Below the pieces are notes generated by a model. It ran no database searches, was not told the DNA's origin, and worked only from the letters and a program-made list of their open reading frames with translations. From Rhodospirillaceae bacterium bin65 (lineage in GTDB: Bacteria; Pseudomonadota; Alphaproteobacteria; Bin65): DNA of 43,079 nt. The position numbers and the translations under genes were made by a program. Of the stretch, positions 1-8,544 are shown one piece after another (the stretch's first letter is position 1; each line of letters begins with the position of its first letter). The stretch covers positions 1 through 43,079 of the forward strand of contig MPMX01000038.1 of the NCBI GenBank assembly GCA_002238725.1, written 5' to 3'.

Positions 1-109
1 GCGGAGAAACAAACGCCTCCGCAAACCCCAACTGACCCTTGCCGCTCATCGCCGACCCCCGATTGGTGATACCCACACAGAATCACATCCCGAACCCTTT
101 GAGAATCTC

Positions 110-345
110 CTTTTCGCAGAGGAATCCTCCGGGGGAGGGGGTTGGGGGGAGGGGGCCGCGTGCGCACGGCGCGCGCTTTTTGCAGGGGAATCCTCTTCAG
201 AGGGGGAAGTCCCTGAGCGCAGCGAAGGGGATGGGGGTGCCGTGCCGGAACGATGAGAAGCGCCATGCGGCGCTGCGCGTCTCGCGACGCACCACCCCCA
301 CCCCGATTCAAGTCGGGCCTCCCCCTCTGAAGAGGGGGAGGTATA
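110..345. repeat. REP/MITE-like palindromic intergenic repeat
   Basis: The first 367 bases carry no convincing gene. They hold G-rich/C-rich palindromic sequence. A perfect 16-bp inverted pair, CCTCTTCAGAGGGGGA at 192-207 and its complement at 320-335, encloses about 110 bp. Inside is a second, imperfect pair (GATGGGGGTG near 230 and CACCCCCA near 295). The part at 115-140 (TCGCAGAGGAATCC and a run of G) resembles the sequence around 4934-4950 between tctC and tctB. This looks like a dispersed, non-coding palindromic element of the kind common between alphaproteobacterial genes. No transposase is associated. Confidence 0.5.
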
Positions 346-367
346 GAAAGCGCCAAACCATGCTGCC

Positions 368-1819
368 TCACTCGAATCCTGCGCCCGGCGCCGGCGTCGC
401 AGCGGGGGCGCCGAGCTTGCGGGCGGCTTCCCAGCCGCCGTGGCTTTCGATCAGGGCGCGCTGGTCGGCCTTGGCGCGGCGGTCGGCGTCCTCGGGATCG
501 ACGATGCCGCGCAACAGGGCCTCGCACTCGGCGAGGGTCGCGGCATAGGCCGGATCGGGCGCCAGATCGGCCAGTTCTTCGGGATCGGCCTCGAGGTCGA
601 ACAGTTCCGGCGCATGGCCGACATAATAGTGATACTTGAACCGGCCCTTGCGCAGCATGAAGCCGGCGCTGTTCGAACCGACGGCGTGATATTCCGACAG
701 GGCGATCCGGTCGGGATCGTCGCCCTCGTCGGCCATGGCGAACAGGGACCGGCCCGGCAGCGCCGCTTCTTCTTCCGTGGCTTCGAGGCCGACGCCGTCG
801 ATAACCGTGGGATAGAGATCGACCAGCGTAACCGGCGTCGCGACGGTCCGGCCCTCCGGCACGTCCGGCCCGGCGACGATCATCGGGATCCGGCTCGCTT
901 CCTCGTACAGCACCGATTTGCCCCACAGGCCGCGGGCGCCGACATTGTCGCCATGATCGCTGGTGTAGACGACCCGCGTATTATCGCTGAGCCCGGTCTC
1001 GTCCAGGGTATCGAGCACCGCACCCAGCCGGTCGTCGACGAAAGTGCAGAGCGCATGGTAGGCGGCGATCGCCAGCAGGCGTTCGTCCGCGTCGGCGAAC
1101 TGGCTGTCGGTCTGCGAGAATCGCGCGTGCTCCTCGACCCAGGGATGGCGGCGATAGCCGTTGCGCGGATGCAGCTTGGGGAACGGCATGTCCCCGACCG
1201 GATACGGATCGAAATATTCCTGCGGCGCGACCAGCGGGAAGTGCGGCGCGACGAAACCGATGTAGAGGACCCAGGGCCGCGGAAATTCGTGCATCGACGC
1301 CTCGCGCAGCCAGGCCACCGCCTCGTCGGCGATCCGCATGTCGTAGCGGTTGTAGCCGCTTTCGCCGGGACCGATCGCTTTCAGCATCTGGAAGGAGCCG
1401 CGGGTGTCCGGCAGCGGATCGCGCTGCGAGCCCCAGACCATACCGATGCCGTCGTAGATGTGCATCGGCTCGATCTGCCGGTCGATGCCGTAGGGATCCT
1501 CCTCCCGGCGGTAGTGCAGCTTGCCGATCGTGGCGTTGTACAACCCCTCTTCCTGCAGCCGGTTCGGCCAGCCCTTGACCCGGCCGTCCCAGGCGATGGC
1601 GTTGTCCCAGTAGCCGATCTCGTGGACGTAGCGGCCGGTGGCGAAGCTGGCGCGCGCCGGCACGCAGATCGGGCAGTTGGTGTAGGCCGCCGTAAAGGCG
1701 GTTCCCCGCGCCGCCAGCCGGTCCATGTTCGGCGTCCGGATCCGGGGATGGCCCATATGCCCCATGAAGCGGGGATCGTGCTCGTCAGACATGACAATGA
1801 CGAGATTGTGCGGCTCCAT
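368..1819 (-). CDS. Sulfatase (formylglycine-dependent, Cys type)
   Basis: A 483-residue type I sulfatase of the alkaline phosphatase superfamily, hydrolysing sulfate (or related) esters in the cytoplasm; no signal peptide is visible. The N-terminal metal site begins with SDEHD (Asp12, Glu13). The formylglycine motif C-V-P-A-R followed by TGR lies at Cys52-Arg63, so the enzyme needs conversion of Cys52 by a formylglycine-generating enzyme, which is not encoded in this window. The later SDHGDNVG segment is a second metal-binding motif of the family. I chose ATG at 1819, which has AGGAG 10 bases upstream, over a TTG two codons earlier. It is the last gene of a minus-strand operon behind marR and a CoA-transferase, 43 bp after the latter. 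Choline-sulfatase or arylsulfatase-like activity is possible; the substrate is not readable. Confidence 0.9.
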   Translation of the reverse strand: MEPHNLVIVMSDEHDPRFMGHMGHPRIRTPNMDRLAARGTAFTAAYTNCPICVPARASFATGRYVHEIGYWDNAIAWDGRVKGWPNRLQEEGLYNATIGKLHYRREEDPYGIDRQIEPMHIYDGIGMVWGSQRDPLPDTRGSFQMLKAIGPGESGYNRYDMRIADEAVAWLREASMHEFPRPWVLYIGFVAPHFPLVAPQEYFDPYPVGDMPFPKLHPRNGYRRHPWVEEHARFSQTDSQFADADERLLAIAAYHALCTFVDDRLGAVLDTLDETGLSDNTRVVYTSDHGDNVGARGLWGKSVLYEEASRIPMIVAGPDVPEGRTVATPVTLVDLYPTVIDGVGLEATEEEAALPGRSLFAMADEGDDPDRIALSEYHAVGSNSAGFMLRKGRFKYHYYVGHAPELFDLEADPEELADLAPDPAYAATLAECEALLRGIVDPEDADRRAKADQRALIESHGGWEAARKLGAPAATPAPGAGFE

Positions 1820-1862
1820 CGGCAAGCTGCTCCTGTAACGGTTCTGTCGGCGGACCGGGCGG

Positions 1863-3158
1863 CTATGCCGCCGCGTCCCGTCCGGGTTCTGCCGGTTCGC
1901 CGACGATTTTTTCAGCGATCAATGCGTCGATGGCCGCGGCCGTGTAGCCCAGTTCCGCCAGGATCGCCCGGGAATCGGCGCCGACAGACGGCGGCGGAGC
2001 CGGCGGAGCCGGACGCTGCCGGTCCAGCCTGAACGGCAGGTTGGGCAGCGGCGCCGGGCCGCCGCCCGGCGACTCCATCCAGGTGGTCGCCGGATCGGCG
2101 GCGAACTGCGGATGCTGCAGGGCTTCGTGCAGGGTGCGGACGACCGAGGCCGGGATGCCGGCCGCCGCCAGCACGCGCTCCCAATGGTCCGCCGTCTGCG
2201 TCGCCAGCGCGCTCTCGATTTCGCCGCGGAGCGCGGACCTGTTTCGCTTGCGGGCTTCCGGCGCGTCAAAGCGGCTGTCCCCGGCCAGATCGCCCCGGCC
2301 GAGCGCCTTCATCAGCCCGGCGAACTGCGCTTCGGTATTGGCGCCGATCAGGATATCGGCGTCGGCGCAGCGGAAGCAGTCGGCGGTCGGGCTGCCGGTG
2401 AAAGCGCTGTTGCCGACGCGGACCGGCGGCGCATCGGCGAGCACGGTCTGGACGACCTGCGGCGCCATCAGCGCGAACATCGTGTGCAGCATGGAAACGT
2501 CGAGAAACCGTCCGCGGCCGGTCCGCTGCCGCTCGTGTAGCGCGGCCAGGATCGCGAAGGCCGCCATAACGCCGGTCGAGGTGTCCGACACCGGCGTCCC
2601 GACCTTCTGGGGCCCGCCGTCCGGCGCGCCGGTCAGCGCCATGATGCCGGACGCCGCCTGAATGACATGGTCGAAGGCACGCACGCCCCGGCGCGGTCCG
2701 TCCTGCCCGAAGCCGGAAATGGCGCAGTAGACCAGCCGGGGATTGCGCGCCGTGACCTTGTCCGGCCCGAGACCGAGCGCATCGAGGGCGCCGGCCCGGA
2801 AACTCTGGACCAGCACGTCCGCCCGGTCCGCCAGGCCGAGCACGATCTCCCGGCCGACGGCGGTTTTGAAGTCGACGGCGAGCGAGCGCTTGCCGGCATT
2901 CACAGATTGATAGCCGAGCCCCATCCCGACGGCCCGGCGCGCCGGATCCTCGTCGACGACGCGCAGCAGGTCGCCCTCCCCCGTCGGCTCCACCTTGATA
3001 ACCTCGGCGCCGAGCATGGCGAGCATCCAGCCGCAGGACGGGCCGGCCAGGACATGGGCCATATCCAGCACCTTGAGGCCGGCAAGCGGCTGCGGGCAGG
3101 CTTCCTCCCGGTCCCGGTCGGACGGGCCGGACGGGCCGGACGGCTCCCCGGCGGTCAT
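1863..3158 (-). CDS. Class III CoA-transferase (CaiB/BaiF family)
   Basis: A 431-residue family III CoA-transferase that moves CoA between carboxylic acids through an aspartyl-CoA intermediate. The N-terminal LAGLKVLDMAHVLAGP (about 25-40) is the family opening. The catalytic Asp is Asp163 in AFDHVIQAASG, matching the Asp of formyl-CoA transferase and CaiB. The open frame continues a further 118 codons upstream, but that part is arginine/proline-rich shadow over the marR gene. The real ATG is at 3158, overlapping the marR stop as ATGA (3155-3158), which implies translational coupling. Before the conserved domain is a short Gly/Pro/Ser-rich leader (GEPSGPSGPS). It probably activates an acid brought in by the neighbouring transporters or released by the sulfatase; the acid is unknown. 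Confidence 0.9.
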   Translation of the reverse strand: MTAGEPSGPSGPSDRDREEACPQPLAGLKVLDMAHVLAGPSCGWMLAMLGAEVIKVEPTGEGDLLRVVDEDPARRAVGMGLGYQSVNAGKRSLAVDFKTAVGREIVLGLADRADVLVQSFRAGALDALGLGPDKVTARNPRLVYCAISGFGQDGPRRGVRAFDHVIQAASGIMALTGAPDGGPQKVGTPVSDTSTGVMAAFAILAALHERQRTGRGRFLDVSMLHTMFALMAPQVVQTVLADAPPVRVGNSAFTGSPTADCFRCADADILIGANTEAQFAGLMKALGRGDLAGDSRFDAPEARKRNRSALRGEIESALATQTADHWERVLAAAGIPASVVRTLHEALQHPQFAADPATTWMESPGGGPAPLPNLPFRLDRQRPAPPAPPPSVGADSRAILAELGYTAAAIDALIAEKIVGEPAEPGRDAAA

Positions 3159-3763
3159 GGCGCCGCCGGCGGGCGCGCGAAGGGCCCCGCCGGCTCGGCC
3201 TCGATCCGGGCAAGAAGCCGGTCGAGACAATCGACCACGGTCGTCCGCTCGGTGTCCGACAACTCTTCGACCAGCCAGGCCTGACGCTGCCGCCCGAGGA
3301 CCAGGATTTCGGCGTAGAGGTCCCAACCCGCCCCGGTCAGCCGCAACGAGGCGCGCCGCCGGTCGGTCGGATGGGCGTCGCGCGCGACGTAGCCGCGACG
3401 GATCAGGCCCGGCAGCAGGCGCGAGACCTGCGCCTTGTCGATCGCGCCGCGCCGGGCGACATCGACCAGCGACATCGGGCCGAATTCGCCCAGGACTCCG
3501 ATGGTCCGCCAATCGGCGAGCTTGAGGCCGTAGCGCGCCCGCAACTCTTCGTGCATCTGGCGGCCAAGCAGAACCGAAAGCTTGTTCAGACGGAAGGTGT
3601 AGAACTGGCTGACCGCCGCCAGCCCGATTTCGGCCGGCGCTTCACTGACGCTTTCGCCGGGTCGGGCAGAGCCTTCTGCGGCGCCCGATTCATATTTCTG
3701 CGCCGCGCTGGCAGCGTTCCTTGCCCGGTCCGTCACATTCCCATCCCCCTCTTTCGATTTCAT
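3155..3763 (-). CDS. MarR-family transcriptional regulator
   Basis: A 202-residue MarR-type winged-helix repressor. The core runs from about residue 50: an alpha-helical segment (SQFYTFRLNKLSVLLGRQ), the HTH (MSLVDVARRGAIDKAQVSRLLPGLIRRGYV) and the wing with DRRRASLRLT. The ATG at 3763 is preferred because the longer frame would run through the operator palindrome. The N-terminal 45 residues are low-complexity and unconserved-looking. The gene heads the CoA-transferase/sulfatase operon and is divergent from tctCBA-sulfatase. A perfect 24-bp inverted repeat starts 9 bp upstream of its start codon, so it most likely represses both itself and the divergent transporter operon, responding to a small acidic or aromatic ligand (inference). 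Confidence 0.88.
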   Translation of the reverse strand: MKSKEGDGNVTDRARNAASAAQKYESGAAEGSARPGESVSEAPAEIGLAAVSQFYTFRLNKLSVLLGRQMHEELRARYGLKLADWRTIGVLGEFGPMSLVDVARRGAIDKAQVSRLLPGLIRRGYVARDAHPTDRRRASLRLTGAGWDLYAEILVLGRQRQAWLVEELSDTERTTVVDCLDRLLARIEAEPAGPFARPPAAP

Positions 3764-3771
3764 CTTGACAG

Positions 3772-3795
3772 ATATCGTTGAAAAGTCAACGATAT
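3772..3795. promoter_or_regulatory. Perfect palindromic MarR operator
   Basis: Arms ATATCGTTGA (3772-3781) and TCAACGATAT (3786-3795) are exact reverse complements separated by AAAG. The site lies in the 71-bp divergent gap between marR and tctC. A consensus -35 box, TTGACA (3765-3770), points toward tctC just before it, but I see no good -10. Length and symmetry fit a MarR dimer site, so one repressor would control both operons. Confidence 0.75.
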
Positions 3796-3834
3796 GTCGG
3801 AACCCAGCGTTCACGGTCATCCAGGGAGGATTTC

Positions 3835-4800
3835 ATGACCCGCACGTTCACGTTCGCAGCGCCGGCTGCACTGGCCGCCGCTTCCCTTCTCGCCCTTCTT
3901 CCTGCCGGCCCGGCCCAGGCCGCGTGGCCGGAGAAACCGATCACCATGCTGGTCGGCTTCAAGGCCGGCGGCGGCGCCGACACCCTCGGCCGGATCGTCA
4001 GCAAGGCGATCACCGCCAAGCACGGCTGGAAGTTCATCATCAAGAACAAGTCCGGCGCCGGCGGCGGCGTGATGGCCAAGGCCCTGCTGAAGGAGAAGAA
4101 AGACGGCTACACCATCGGCATGGCCGTGGTCGATCCCTTCGCCTTCAACCCGGTGGTGAAGAAGAATGTCGGTTTCACCGCCGACGACTTCGTCTATCTG
4201 GGTTCCATCGCCAAGTTCCAGCTAGGGATCCTGGCGATGAAGGAGAAGGGCTGGAACACGCTCGACGACGCCATGAAGGCGGCCAAGACCAAGGGCTCGA
4301 TGTCCATCGGCTCGATGGGCCTGCGCCTGACCATGGCCACCAAGCTGATCGCCCGGCACTACGGCGTAAACCTCAAGATCGTCCCGGCGCGCGGCGGGCG
4401 CGGCGTGATGAACCAGCTGCTCGGCGGCCATGTCGACATCGGCTGGGGCGCCGGCATCCAGAGCCGCTACGTCTCGGCCGGCAAGATGGTCATCCTCGCT
4501 TCGGCGATCGACGAGCCGCTGAAGCAGGATCCGGCGAAGAAGACGCTGGTCCAGCTCGGCATGCCGCTGCTCGACATCTCCGGTTTCTTCATCATGGCCG
4601 GCCCCAAGGGCATGCCGGCGGAGGCCGTGAACAAGCTGTCCGCCGCCATTGGGGAGGCCGTGGCCTCGCCGGACGTCAAGAAGCTGGTCAACGAACGCAT
4701 GAAGCTGGTTGCCGAGTTCCACGGGCCGGACAAGCTCAGGGCGCGCGTCAAGTCGGCGGAAGCGGCGGCCAGGAAGATCATGGAAGCGTTGAAGAAGTAA
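3835..4800 (+). CDS. tctC: TTT-family (Bug/TctC) periplasmic substrate-binding protein
   Basis: A 321-residue solute-binding protein of a tripartite tricarboxylate transporter. The Sec signal peptide spans about residues 1-25 (hydrophobic Ala/Leu stretch ending GPAQA before AWPEKP). The mature part begins with PEKPITMLVGFKAGGGADTLGR, the typical Bug-family opening that forms part of the carboxylate-binding loop. ATG at 3835 has GGAGGA at 3825-3830; an upstream in-frame start would lie inside the operator. It delivers a carboxylated substrate to TctB/TctA encoded downstream. Family ligands include citrate, aromatic acids and amino acids; the ligand here is unknown. Confidence 0.92.
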   Translation: MTRTFTFAAPAALAAASLLALLPAGPAQAAWPEKPITMLVGFKAGGGADTLGRIVSKAITAKHGWKFIIKNKSGAGGGVMAKALLKEKKDGYTIGMAVVDPFAFNPVVKKNVGFTADDFVYLGSIAKFQLGILAMKEKGWNTLDDAMKAAKTKGSMSIGSMGLRLTMATKLIARHYGVNLKIVPARGGRGVMNQLLGGHVDIGWGAGIQSRYVSAGKMVILASAIDEPLKQDPAKKTLVQLGMPLLDISGFFIMAGPKGMPAEAVNKLSAAIGEAVASPDVKKLVNERMKLVAEFHGPDKLRARVKSAEAAARKIMEALKK

Positions 4801-4885
4801 CCGGCGTCCGCTTCCTCCACCGCTTCAGGGCCGCTCTGCGAAACGTGGCAAGCGGAGTTCGGCAAGTGAGTTCGGCGCGGTCTCG

Positions 4886-4910
4886 TCCCCCTCCCCTGGC
4901 GGGAGGGGGA
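4886..4910. other. Intercistronic stem-loop between tctC and tctB
   Basis: TCCCCCTCCC (4886-4895) and GGGAGGGGGA (4901-4910) form a perfect 10-bp stem with loop CTGGC. It sits in the 192-bp gap after the binding-protein gene and has no T-tract. It may protect the tctC transcript 3' end and so raise binding-protein yield over the membrane parts. Confidence 0.55.
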
Positions 4911-4992
4911 TTCGGTCGGCGTTTTCGCTCATTCGCAGAGGATTTCCCGCAAGAGCCGGACGGAACCTGGCAGCGGAACCGATGATCCAGCC

Positions 4993-5439
4993 ATGAAACG
5001 CGCGGAACTGTTTGCCGGAATCCTGCTGCTCGCCGGAGCGCTGGCGGCGATCTTCTGGGTGGTTCCGGCCCATACGGAGTTCGTCGAGGACACGTCGATC
5101 CAGCCGGCGACCTATCCGTCCATCGCCCTGTGGGCGGTCGCGCTGCTGTCCGCCCTGCTGGTCGCGGTCTCGGCCGTCGGGCTGGCCCGTTCGGGCGACG
5201 GCGAAGCCGCGATCGGCCTGGGCAATCTCGGAACGCTGCTGCTGATCGGCGCCATCGTCGCCGCCGCCTTCGTGGCGATGGACTATCTCGGCTATCTGAT
5301 CGGCGGGATCGGCCTGGTCGCGGCGCTGATGTTCTATATGGGCGTGCGCAACCCGATATCGCTCGCGCTCGTCCCGGTCGGCTCCGCGGGCGTCATCTGG
5401 CTGTTCTTCGAGATCCTCCTCGAACGGCCGCTGCCTTGA
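4993..5439 (+). CDS. tctB: TTT transporter small permease subunit
   Basis: A 148-residue TctB-like integral membrane protein. Four hydrophobic segments are visible: about 7-24 (FAGILLLAGALAAIFWVV), 46-66, 77-96 and 101-145 (two closely spaced helices). The motif PATYPSIALWAVALLSALL after the first helix is typical of TctB. It pairs with TctA in the inner membrane. It lies between tctC and tctA, 25 bp from the latter. An ATG at 4993 is the only sensible start; a GTG/ATG cluster just upstream is out of frame. Confidence 0.88.
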   Translation: MKRAELFAGILLLAGALAAIFWVVPAHTEFVEDTSIQPATYPSIALWAVALLSALLVAVSAVGLARSGDGEAAIGLGNLGTLLLIGAIVAAAFVAMDYLGYLIGGIGLVAALMFYMGVRNPISLALVPVGSAGVIWLFFEILLERPLP

Positions 5440-5464
5440 GCGGATCGGGAACGGGGCGCCGGCA

Positions 5465-6967
5465 ATGACGACCGACCTGGCAACCGTCCTCGCCGGCTTC
5501 GGCGACGTCTTCACCCTCTACAATATCGGCTTCGTGGTCCTTGGCGTGATCATCGGCATCGTGGTCGGCGCGATCCCGGGGCTGAACGGCCCGATGGCGA
5601 TCGCCATTGCCGTGCCGATCTCCTTTTATCTCACGCCGCTCGCCGGCATCGCCTTCCTGATCGGCATCAACAAGGGCTCGACCGTCGGCGGCGCGATACC
5701 CGCGGTGCTGCTCAATGCGCCGGGTACGCCCGAAGCGGCGGTCACGGCGATGGACGGCCACCCGCTCGCGAAGCAGGGCAAGCCGCTCAAGGCCATGAAG
5801 ATGGCGCTCTATTCGTCAGTGACGGGCGACACCTTCAGCGACATCGTCCTCATCACCGTCGCCGCGCCGCTCGCCTATGTCGCCCTGAAGCTCGGCCCGA
5901 CCGAGATGGTCGCGGTGGTGTTCTTCTCGCTCACCATCATCACCGGCGTGGTCGGCGATTCGATGGTCAAGGGCATGATCGCCGCTTTCGTCGGCATCCT
6001 GCTGGCGACGGTCGGCGACGAAGCCGAATCCGGCACGACGCGCCTGACCTTCGGCATCCTCGAGCTGGAGGACGGCATCCCGATCATCGCCGTCGGCATG
6101 GGCGTGCTGGTGATGGGCGAAATCCTCGTCGGCATGGAACGGGCGCGGGGCACCGACGAACGCGCGCTGCCGCTGGACACCACCGGCGACCCGGCGAACC
6201 GGCGCGTGTCCCTGGCCGAATACGCCTCGTGCAGGCGCACCCTCGCCCGCTCGGCGCTGATCGGCACAGCCATCGGCGCGATCCCGGGCATCGGCTCCAG
6301 CGTCGCCTCGCTGATCGGCTACACCGCCGCCAAGCGGGCGTCGAAGAAACCGGAGGAATTCGGCAAGGGCCGGCTGGAGGGCATCGCCGCGGCCGAGGCG
6401 GCGAACAGCGCCGTGGTCGGCGCCAACCTGATTCCGCTGCTCACCCTGGGCATCCCCGGCAATGTCGCCGCCGCCTTCCTGATCGGCGCCTTCATCGTGC
6501 ACGACGTCCAGCCCGGCCCGCTGGTGTTCGAGGAACAGGGCCGGCTGATCTACGGCATCTTCGGCGCCATGATCGTCGCCAATCTGAGCAATCTGGTCAT
6601 CGGCAATATCGGGCTGCGCCTGTTCGCGCTGACCGCGCGGGTGCCCAAGAACATCGTCTATCCGGTCGTCGTGCTGCTCAGCATCAGCGGCGCCTATCTG
6701 GGCGGCGACGGCATGTTCACCGTGCTGCTGATGCTGATCTTCAGCGTGCTCGGCTACCTGATGCGCAAGCTGGCCTTCCCGGTGCTCGCCTTCATCATCG
6801 CCTTCGTGCTCGGCCGGGTGTTCGAGCTGCCCCTGCGCCAGACCCTGATCCTCAGCGACGGCGATCCGGCCTTCCTGCTCGACCATCCCATCGCCATCGC
6901 CTTCATCCTGCTCGGCCTCATCGTCATCTGGCGGTTCGGCTTCGCGAAAAAGAAAAAGCCCGCATGA
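5465..6967 (+). CDS. tctA: TTT transporter large permease subunit
   Basis: A 500-residue TctA-family permease with about 12 hydrophobic segments. The two family repeats are visible: GAIPGLNGPMAIAIAVPISF (about 35-55) and GAIPGIGSSVASLIGYTAAK (about 272-291), the inverted-repeat signature of the transport core. The C-terminus is cytoplasmic and basic (FAKKKKPA). Its stop overlaps the next start as ATGA (6964-6967), so the downstream sulfatase is translationally coupled to the permease. That coupling is the best hint that the imported compound, or its precursor, is a sulfate ester or a close analogue. Confidence 0.93.
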   Translation: MTTDLATVLAGFGDVFTLYNIGFVVLGVIIGIVVGAIPGLNGPMAIAIAVPISFYLTPLAGIAFLIGINKGSTVGGAIPAVLLNAPGTPEAAVTAMDGHPLAKQGKPLKAMKMALYSSVTGDTFSDIVLITVAAPLAYVALKLGPTEMVAVVFFSLTIITGVVGDSMVKGMIAAFVGILLATVGDEAESGTTRLTFGILELEDGIPIIAVGMGVLVMGEILVGMERARGTDERALPLDTTGDPANRRVSLAEYASCRRTLARSALIGTAIGAIPGIGSSVASLIGYTAAKRASKKPEEFGKGRLEGIAAAEAANSAVVGANLIPLLTLGIPGNVAAAFLIGAFIVHDVQPGPLVFEEQGRLIYGIFGAMIVANLSNLVIGNIGLRLFALTARVPKNIVYPVVVLLSISGAYLGGDGMFTVLLMLIFSVLGYLMRKLAFPVLAFIIAFVLGRVFELPLRQTLILSDGDPAFLLDHPIAIAFILLGLIVIWRFGFAKKKKPA

Positions 6968-8529
6968 ACGACTCCGGAAATTCCAGACCCAATTTTCTGT
7001 TTGTCACTTCGGACCAGCAGCGCGGCGATTGCTACGGTTTCGAGGGGCGCAAGGTGAAGACCCCGCATCTTGACCGGCTCGCCGCCGGGGGCACGCGCTT
7101 TTCCGCCTGTATCACGCCGAACGTCGTCTGCCAGCCGTCGCGCGCCTCGATCCTGACCGGCCTGCTGCCGATGACCCACGGCGTCCACGACAACGGCATT
7201 TCCCTCGACCCGAAAACCGGCGAGGCCGGCTTTGCCGGAGCGCTCTCCGCCGCCGGCTACCGTACCGGCTTCATCGGCAAGGCGCATTTCTCGACCTACA
7301 GCACCTTCGAACCGACCGGCAGCCCGGAGTGCATCGAGAGTTCGCGGGACTACGGCCCGGACTGGACCGGCCCCTATATGGGCTTCGGGCATGTCGAGCT
7401 GATGCTGGTCGGCCACAACTGGTTCCCGGTGCGCAAGCCGCCCCAGGGGCTGCATTACGAGCGCTGGTATCACGCCGACGGCAGGGGCGACGAGAAGACC
7501 GATCTGTATTGGGGCGACTTCCGGGAGACCGGCGGACCCGCTGCCCAGACCTGGAACTCGAAGCTGCCGGAAGCCTGGCACAACAGCGCCTGGGTCGGCG
7601 ACCGCACCATCGATTTCATCCGCCAGGACAGCGCATCGCCCTGGTGCGTCTGGGCCAGCTTCCCGGACCCGCACCACCCGTTCGACGCGCCGGAGCCCTG
7701 GTGCTACCTGCACCATCCCGACGACGTGGACCTGCCGGATAACCGGACCCGCGATTTCGACCGGCGGCCCTGGTGGCACCGGGAAATCGTCGAGAAGAAG
7801 ATCGAGGGCGAATTTGCCGAACTCCGCAGCCAATACAGCCGCATTCCGAACCAGAGCGACCGGCAGCTCCGCCACCTTATCGCCAACTACTACGGCCAGA
7901 TTTCGCTGATCGACCATCATGTCGGGCGCATCCTGATCGCGCTCGCGGAGAGCGGCCAGGCCGGCAACACGATCGTCGTCTACTCGTCCGACCATGGCGA
8001 CTGGCTCGGCGACCACGGCTTGGTCCTGAAAGGCCCGATGCATTACGAAGGCTTGCTGCGCGTCGGCCTGATCCTGCGCGGGCCCGGCATTCCGGCCGGC
8101 CAGGTCGTCGACGACCCGGTCTCGACCATCGACCTGCCGGCAACCTTCGCGGACTGGGCCGCCGTGCCGGGCCTCGACGCCCGCCATTCGACCAGTCTAC
8201 GCCCGCTGATCGGGAACGGCGGGAACGGCCGGAACGGCAGACCGAACGGCGCGGGCCGCGACTATGCCTTCAACGAATGGGAACTGCACCCGAACCGGGC
8301 CGGTGTGCAGCTTTCCCTGCGCTGCGTGCGCACGAAGACCCACAAGCTGACCTGGGAGGCCCTGTCGGACAGCGGCGAACTCTACGATCTCGCCAACGAT
8401 CCGCAGGAAATGGACAACCGCTGGAACGACCCCGGCGCCGCCGCGGTCCAGCGCGAACTCATGGACATGATCCGCGCCAGGCCGGACGACGCGATCCCGG
8501 CATTGAACGAGCCGGACGGCGCGGCGTAG
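6964..8529 (+). CDS. Sulfatase (formylglycine-dependent, Cys type)
   Basis: A 521-residue cytoplasmic sulfatase. The metal site starts at SDQQRGD (Asp17, Gln18). The formylglycine motif C-Q-P-S-R is at Cys56-Arg60, followed by LTG. A C-terminal segment SSDHGDWLGDHG supplies further metal and substrate residues. It resembles arylsulfatase/choline-sulfatase-type and phosphonate monoester hydrolase-type members, so substrate assignment is open. The start ATG overlaps the tctA stop; the frame continues far upstream but only as an arginine-rich shadow of tctA. A short Gly/Asn/Arg repeat (NGGNGRNGRPNG, about residues 418-429) interrupts the C-terminal subdomain. With the 368-1819 gene this is one of two distinct, non-tandem sulfatases on either side of one MarR operator. 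Confidence 0.92.
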   Translation: MNDSGNSRPNFLFVTSDQQRGDCYGFEGRKVKTPHLDRLAAGGTRFSACITPNVVCQPSRASILTGLLPMTHGVHDNGISLDPKTGEAGFAGALSAAGYRTGFIGKAHFSTYSTFEPTGSPECIESSRDYGPDWTGPYMGFGHVELMLVGHNWFPVRKPPQGLHYERWYHADGRGDEKTDLYWGDFRETGGPAAQTWNSKLPEAWHNSAWVGDRTIDFIRQDSASPWCVWASFPDPHHPFDAPEPWCYLHHPDDVDLPDNRTRDFDRRPWWHREIVEKKIEGEFAELRSQYSRIPNQSDRQLRHLIANYYGQISLIDHHVGRILIALAESGQAGNTIVVYSSDHGDWLGDHGLVLKGPMHYEGLLRVGLILRGPGIPAGQVVDDPVSTIDLPATFADWAAVPGLDARHSTSLRPLIGNGGNGRNGRPNGAGRDYAFNEWELHPNRAGVQLSLRCVRTKTHKLTWEALSDSGELYDLANDPQEMDNRWNDPGAAAVQRELMDMIRARPDDAIPALNEPDGAA

Positions 8530-8544
8530 GGGGCAGCCCCCCTA
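8527..8544. terminator. Palindrome holding both convergent stop codons
   Basis: TAGGGGG (8527-8533) pairs with CCCCCTA (8538-8544) across a CAGC loop. The left arm begins with the TAG of the plus-strand sulfatase and the right arm is the TAG of the minus-strand dctM. It could act as a compact bidirectional end, but there is no T-tract on either side. Confidence 0.3.

Noticed and set aside
440..2032. Long plus-strand open frame (530 codons) opposite the first sulfatase and CoA-transferase
   Set aside because: It is antisense to two well-supported genes, has no family motifs and shows the composition expected of a shadow in high-GC DNA.
6229..6963. N-terminal extension of the second sulfatase into tctA
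   Set aside because: The extension is low-complexity; the ATG at 6964 overlaps the tctA stop as ATGA and begins the conserved domain at once.
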